Assembly: GCA_001796155.1 (NCBI GenBank) | Contig: MGLU01000006.1 | Location: 1 to 10,036 of the forward strand | Length of the DNA stretch: 10,036 nucleotides | DNA from: Chlamydiae bacterium RIFCSPHIGHO2_12_FULL_27_8 | Lineage (GTDB): Bacteria; Chlamydiota; Chlamydiia; Chlamydiales; SM23-39 | Reading direction: 5' to 3' | Shown here: piece by piece, positions 6,263 to 10,036 of the stretch | Position numbering within the stretch: position 1 is the first letter of the stretch | Layout: each line of letters begins with the position of its first letter | Position numbers and translations under genes: made by a program | The notes under the pieces: generated by a model | Database searches by the model: none | Told to the model about the DNA's origin: nothing | The model's input: the letters and a program-made list of their open reading frames with translations, nothing else

Positions 6263-6291
6263 ATTAAAATATTTATTTTAATTTTTTGCAA
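6263..6291 (-). promoter_or_regulatory. Candidate promoter for the small membrane protein gene
   Basis: On the minus strand TTGCAA (6286-6291) and TTTAAT (6263-6268) lie exactly 17 bp apart and resemble sigma-70 -35 and -10 elements. Transcription would begin near 6256 and give a leader of about 70 bases that contains the ACCCAT hairpin. The region is very AT-rich, so similar matches can arise by chance. The rest of the 178-bp gap, including the stretch before the plus-strand gene at 6361, shows T-rich tracts but no clear promoter. Confidence 0.35.
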
Positions 6292-6360
6292 TATATGAAA
6301 ATAAGATGTTTTTTTTTCGTAAATTTTCTAAAATTAAAAGTTAAATTTTTTTGTAATTAA

Positions 6361-7536
6361 ATGAAAAAAAATAAATTTTTAGATTTTTTATATTTTTTAA
6401 TATTTTTGATTATATTTTTTGCTTCGATAATTTCATATTATTTTTATTCAAAGCCTATAGAATTAATATGTTGTGAAAAAAATACCATGGAAAAGGAAGA
6501 GGTGAAAAGAGTAATAAAACCAATTTTCAGAAAGGCATTATTTTTATCAGAATATAAGTTTGACATAGATATTAATGTTTTAAAAAATGAATTTAAAATA
6601 AATTTAAAAGAAAATCGTTTTGATGACATCATATCTCAAAATATTTATGAAATAAAAATTAAATCTTCGGAAGATATTTTTTTTGCTAAAGAAAATGAGA
6701 AGGTTTTTTTAAAAATTTCTGAAAATAATGAGTTTCATTTTTCTAAAGACAAAAGTTCAACATGGATAATTTTAAAAAGCTTAGACAAAGATAACATTCG
6801 GTTAGTACTTGAAGCGGATATTGAAAATCTTAAATTGGACAAAAAAATTTATTCTGATTCTGTTGTAATCTCAATTGAATCAAAAGTTGAGATTGACCCG
6901 ATAAATTTAAATAATGAAGGACTTAAAAAACTGCAGAAGGCAAAATGGCAAAATGAGGACAAGTTTTATCAAATTTTAGAAAATGTATCTATACAAAGGC
7001 TTGAAATTGAAAAGGACTTTATTAATTTCAAAATTAATGATTTATTAATTTATAAGGATGGTCGTTGGCAGAATGCAAAACCGGGTGAGCAAACAGAAAA
7101 TTATTTAATTGCTAAAATCGATTTTTTAAGTCAAAATAAAATGCGTCTTTCTGCTTTTGATATTGATTCTAGTAAGTATATTTTTTCATATTTTTTTGAA
7201 TTTAGTTCGGATCATTTAATTAAATCGGAAACGATAAAAAATATTAAAAAAAGAACACATTCTCACATTAGTCTCGTAATGAACAACCAGAGGCTGATTG
7301 TTAAAGAAAAAGATATTCTTATCAAATCCGGCAATAGATATAAAATTTTAAAGAAGGGAGTTTTATTAAGTGAATTAAAAGGGGAGATCTTTTTTTACAT
7401 AGATAAAATTTTTGAAGAGGGCAATAAATCATATTTTATTGGGTATTTTTTTAATGGTAACAGGGATAGTTTTTCGATGGTTAAACATCAGATAGAAAAC
7501 AAGACTTTTAATAGAAGAGGAATAAAAAATGATTAA
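6361..7536 (+). CDS. Membrane-anchored protein in GspC position, upstream of gspD (CT573-like by synteny)
   Basis: The 391-residue product has a short cytoplasmic start, one strong hydrophobic segment (about 8-29) and a long, charged beta/alpha region that should sit in the periplasm; it has one Cys-Cys pair (37-38). The architecture (N-terminal anchor plus large periplasmic domain) and its place directly before gspD are those of GspC, which links the inner-membrane platform to the secretin. I see no clear HR domain or PDZ, so homology is not shown. From memory, chlamydiae carry an unnamed protein (CT573) in this same position. The last 8 bases overlap the start of gspD, a strong sign of co-translation. 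The start ATG has no Shine-Dalgarno. Best read as a candidate type II secretion accessory or GspC analogue. Confidence 0.72.
   Translation: MKKNKFLDFLYFLIFLIIFFASIISYYFYSKPIELICCEKNTMEKEEVKRVIKPIFRKALFLSEYKFDIDINVLKNEFKINLKENRFDDIISQNIYEIKIKSSEDIFFAKENEKVFLKISENNEFHFSKDKSSTWIILKSLDKDNIRLVLEADIENLKLDKKIYSDSVVISIESKVEIDPINLNNEGLKKLQKAKWQNEDKFYQILENVSIQRLEIEKDFINFKINDLLIYKDGRWQNAKPGEQTENYLIAKIDFLSQNKMRLSAFDIDSSKYIFSYFFEFSSDHLIKSETIKNIKKRTHSHISLVMNNQRLIVKEKDILIKSGNRYKILKKGVLLSELKGEIFFYIDKIFEEGNKSYFIGYFFNGNRDSFSMVKHQIENKTFNRRGIKND
7513..7528 (+). promoter_or_regulatory. Ribosome binding site of gspD inside the upstream gene
   Basis: AGAAGAGGA (7513-7521) ends 7 bases before the gspD ATG at 7529. 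It lies within the last codons of the preceding gene, whose TAA falls inside the first gspD codons, so translation of the two is likely linked. Confidence 0.6.
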
Positions 7537-9700
7537 ATATGTTTTAGTTTTTTTAATATTGATATTTTCAATTTTTTCAAATGAAAAGACTCTTTTAGAA
7601 GATGCGACAGCAAAAACTAATAGAGAGCTGTCTCAATTAAGAAATGAATTAAAAAGGTGTTTTGAATTATCTGAGAGATATTTTTCTGAAAAAAGGGATG
7701 AAATTGAATTTAAGGAGCTTTTACAGGAAACAAAAAAAATTAAAAATGAAATTTTAAATGTTCAGAATGAATACAAATCTCTTATTTTAAAAGAGAACAT
7801 TAAAACTGATGAAGGTTATTCTTTTTGGGATGCGGGAGAGACTACAATATCCCAATTGATAATGGAATATGGTTCCCAAGATTTTTTATATGTTATACCC
7901 AATGAAATAGGATCTTTAAAGCTCAATCTTTTTTCAACTATTTCAATACCAAGAGAGAGTTTTGATGAAGTTTTGAAATTGATTTTAGTTCAGAACGGAA
8001 TTGGAGTTAAAAAGATTAACCCATATCTTTCGCAATTATTTTTATTAAAAGCTGATTCATCTCATATAGAAGCTATTTTTACAAAAAAAGAAGAGCTTAA
8101 TTTTTTTGATGACACATCTTATTTGGCATACATATTAAATCCTCCATATGAAAGATTAAAAAGTTCATTTCAATTTTTTGAAAAGTTTTCAGATTTAAAA
8201 TTTACAACAATACATTCGGTCAAAACACAAATAATTATAATTTCAACAAAGGCTAATCTAGAGAGACTTTTGGATTTATATGACAAGGTTTTTTGTGAAA
8301 GGGACATGAAGACAATAAAGATAATAACTTTAAATAAATTAAATTTTGAAGAAGCGGATAAAATTATAAAGGCATATTTTTTAGAAAACGTTCAAAAGAA
8401 TAAAGTATATTATCAAAATATTTCCAATGATGAAATATGTATAATTCCGAGCGGCAAGTCTTCAATAATATTGATTGGGGAAGAAAAGCTTGTTCAAAGA
8501 GCGGAGAAGATAATTTTGGATTTGGAAGCTCAAGTAGACGATCAAACTGAAATGATGGTATTTACCTATACATGCGAATATTCTGATGCTGAAGAGCTTT
8601 CTAATATTTTGGAAAAATTATATTCATCATTAAATGTAATTGATTTTCAAGATTCATTTCCAATTAAGGAGAAGGTAAAAACAGAGAAAAAAAATGAAAA
8701 AAAGAGTGATAAGGAGAATGCAAGATTTATTGTAGACAGCAAAACTAATTCAATATTGATGGTAATCAAAAAGGATGAAAAAGAGAAAATAATAACACTA
8801 ATTAAATCCTTGGATATACCTAAAAAAATGGTTCAAATTGATGTTCTGTTAGTGGAAAGAAAAATTCAGGATAGGAAACAAACCGGAATAAATTTATTAA
8901 GAATAGGGAATGTTCAAAGCAGGAACGAAACAGCAATAAATTTTGATAGTGGTTCGAATTCTACTAGAAAGGGGCTTTTAGATTTTATTTTATCTAGGAC
9001 GAAATCAAAACTACCTTCTTTTGATATAGCTATGAGTTTTTTAATGTCAAAGGATGATATGAAGATAGCTGACTGTCCTTCTATTATTGCAATAAACCAA
9101 ACTCCGGCTGTAATTTCAGTTGTTGATGAAATTTCATTAAATAACGGAGCTGTACAAATTGATACAAATAGCGGATCTAAACTTGAAAAATCTTTTTCAA
9201 GAGCTCAATTTGGGACTAAAATTATATTAACTCCAACGATACATCCAAAAAACGAATTGGAGGATGTTGGATATATTACATTGCATACTGATGTTTCTTT
9301 TGATACTACCAAGTCAGAAAACAATGATAGGCCTTCTGTTACAAGAAGGCATATTGAAAATGAGGTTCGGGTTGCGGATGGACAGACTATAATTCTTGGT
9401 GGTTTAAGAAGGAAAACAAAAGAAGAAGGGAGTGAAAAAATTCCATTTTTGGGAGAGATACCCGGGATAGGAAAAGTTTTTGGAACTAATAGAAACTCTG
9501 AAAGCACAACTGAAATGTTTGTTTTTATTACACCTCATATTATTCAAAGCAATGAAAATAATTTAAAACAAAAGCAGATAGAACTTTCTAAGCAGAGGCA
9601 GGGAGATATTTTGGAATTTGTTACGAAGTTAGAAGAAGCGAAAAATAATAATAAGCTACAACTTTTTGAAAACAGTTTAAAACTTTTTTTTGACAAATGA
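7529..9700 (+). CDS. gspD: Type II secretion system secretin GspD
   Basis: GspD forms the outer-membrane ring through which folded periplasmic proteins leave the cell. The 723-residue product starts with a signal peptide (1-17, without a lipobox), followed by a Lys/Glu-rich coiled coil (about 20-95) that is unusual ahead of the N0 domain. N0 covers about 103-172; N1-N3-type modules follow (about 198-255, 261-333, 342-430), the last interrupted by a Lys/Glu linker (about 380-397). The C-terminal secretin domain runs from about 434 to 672. It includes a canonical-type PSIIAINQTPAVISV (517-531), ILTPTIHP (566-573) and the signature VADGQTIILGGLRRK (615-629), IPFLGEIPGIGKVFG (638-652) and TEMFVFITPHII (661-672). 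A charged tail of about 50 residues follows and could take part in pilotin binding. It overlaps the upstream gene by 8 bases and is followed by gspE. Confidence 0.95.
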   Translation: MIKYVLVFLILIFSIFSNEKTLLEDATAKTNRELSQLRNELKRCFELSERYFSEKRDEIEFKELLQETKKIKNEILNVQNEYKSLILKENIKTDEGYSFWDAGETTISQLIMEYGSQDFLYVIPNEIGSLKLNLFSTISIPRESFDEVLKLILVQNGIGVKKINPYLSQLFLLKADSSHIEAIFTKKEELNFFDDTSYLAYILNPPYERLKSSFQFFEKFSDLKFTTIHSVKTQIIIISTKANLERLLDLYDKVFCERDMKTIKIITLNKLNFEEADKIIKAYFLENVQKNKVYYQNISNDEICIIPSGKSSIILIGEEKLVQRAEKIILDLEAQVDDQTEMMVFTYTCEYSDAEELSNILEKLYSSLNVIDFQDSFPIKEKVKTEKKNEKKSDKENARFIVDSKTNSILMVIKKDEKEKIITLIKSLDIPKKMVQIDVLLVERKIQDRKQTGINLLRIGNVQSRNETAINFDSGSNSTRKGLLDFILSRTKSKLPSFDIAMSFLMSKDDMKIADCPSIIAINQTPAVISVVDEISLNNGAVQIDTNSGSKLEKSFSRAQFGTKIILTPTIHPKNELEDVGYITLHTDVSFDTTKSENNDRPSVTRRHIENEVRVADGQTIILGGLRRKTKEEGSEKIPFLGEIPGIGKVFGTNRNSESTTEMFVFITPHIIQSNENNLKQKQIELSKQRQGDILEFVTKLEEAKNNNKLQLFENSLKLFFDK

Positions 9701-9714
9701 ATTTGACAAATGAA
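9689..9714 (+). repeat. 13-bp perfect tandem duplication at the gspD/gspE junction
   Basis: TTTGACAAATGAA occurs twice back to back (9689-9701 and 9702-9714). The first copy holds the end and TGA stop of gspD, with an overlapping ATG (9697). That ATG now opens only an 8-codon frame ending at 9723. The second copy supplies the ATG at 9710 that fits the gspE frame. With one copy, the two genes would meet in an ATGA overlap with gspE in frame, so the duplication appears to have separated them by 9 bases. Confidence 0.9.
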
Positions 9715-10036
9715 GATGAATAAAGAATTTGAAGTTAGAAAGGAAGAGATACTGAGAATACCATATTCTTTTGCTAAAAAGAATAATGTAATTTTTTTAA
9801 AGGAAGCTCATTTTAAAATATATATTGGAATTGATGATCCATTGAATATTGAGCCGATAAATGAGCTTAGACTTTTTTTTAATAAGGAAATTGAAAGTGT
9901 AAAAATAGAAAAGAGCAAAATTGAAAAGATTATAGAAGAGTATTATTTAGAGAAAAGGGAAGAAAAAAAAGAAAAATCCTTTGAACAAAGTGATTATGGT
10001 TATGATCTATTAGACAAATCTGAAAGCAACAGTGCG
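9710..10036 (+). CDS. gspE: Type II secretion ATPase GspE, N-terminal part (cut by window edge)
   Basis: The frame remains open for 109 codons to the window end, so the ATPase core (Walker A and B, tetracysteine) is not visible. The N-terminal text matches the GspE/PilB N1E-type domain: IPYSFAKKNNVIFL (about 15-28), then IYIGIDDPLNIEPINELRLF (about 36-55). The charged helix ends in IIEEYY, and YDLLDKSESNSA (98-109) leads toward the usual P-V-I-K/N-L-V-N block. GspE docks on the inner-membrane platform and powers pseudopilus assembly. Position directly after gspD is as expected for a gsp operon. The start may be the ATG at 9710 or 9716, which are in the same frame; 9710 was chosen because a single-copy form of the junction repeat would make it overlap the gspD stop. 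No strong Shine-Dalgarno is seen. Confidence 0.87.
   Translation, partial: MKMNKEFEVRKEEILRIPYSFAKKNNVIFLKEAHFKIYIGIDDPLNIEPINELRLFFNKEIESVKIEKSKIEKIIEEYYLEKREEKKEKSFEQSDYGYDLLDKSESNSA

Noticed and set aside
9205..9507. Minus-strand open frame of 100 codons
   Set aside because: It lies opposite the most conserved part of the GspD secretin domain; it is a by-product of that coding sequence.
9697..9723. Short 8-codon frame starting at the gspD stop
   Set aside because: It arises from the 13-bp duplication and is too short to call as a gene; it is noted under the duplication as a possible decoy start.

Overview
The window is very AT-rich (roughly three quarters A+T by eye). Its gene content points to a chlamydia-like bacterium (phylum Chlamydiota, probably an environmental lineage rather than the genus Chlamydia). 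The right side carries an unassigned membrane protein, then the type II secretion secretin GspD, then the start of GspE. As I remember it, this matches the order around CT573-CT572-CT571 in Chlamydia trachomatis. The left edge carries the start of an outer-membrane protein that looks like the MOMP-like/Lpg1974 porins expanded in environmental chlamydiae. The MreC protein also reads like chlamydial MreC. The lineage is inferred from recalled family resemblance; no search was run.

Layout: (1) 1-537, minus strand, the first 179 codons of the MOMP-like porin, divergent from (2) mreC at 700-1833, plus strand; the 160-bp gap holds promoter-like elements and a small inverted repeat. (3) Convergent with mreC, sharing a TTAA stop, are two tandem, overlapping minus-strand genes (3862 down to 1830) for CDP-glycerol glycerophosphotransferase-like enzymes. 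They are paralogues of each other. (4) Divergent from this pair, across a 46-bp gap containing a perfect 18-bp palindrome, is a GT4-family glycosyltransferase (3909-4988), followed by a single-pass membrane protein of unknown function (5037-5762). (5) A small multi-pass membrane protein on the minus strand (5763-6182) abuts that gene stop to stop. (6) After a 178-bp gap with a promoter-like element and a hairpin comes the type II secretion cluster: a GspC-position membrane protein (6361-7536), gspD (7529-9700) and the first 109 codons of gspE (9710 to the window end).

Together the window is about the cell envelope: an outer-membrane porin, a morphogenesis scaffold (MreC), a candidate surface-glycan or glycerophosphate-polymer module (two glycerophosphotransferases plus a GT4 enzyme), and the outer-membrane channel and motor of a type II secretion system. 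No RNA genes, CRISPR arrays, insertion sequences or phage genes were seen. No convincing intrinsic terminator was seen either; the genes are tightly packed.

The most notable observations are: a 13-bp perfect tandem duplication at the gspD/gspE junction that copies the stop/start overlap and moves the gspE start; a glycerophosphotransferase pair with a near-identical C-terminal block but diverged N-termini; a possible leaderless promoter with a palindrome between the divergent glycan genes; and an unassigned protein in the GspC position. I did not find a clearly new biological system.
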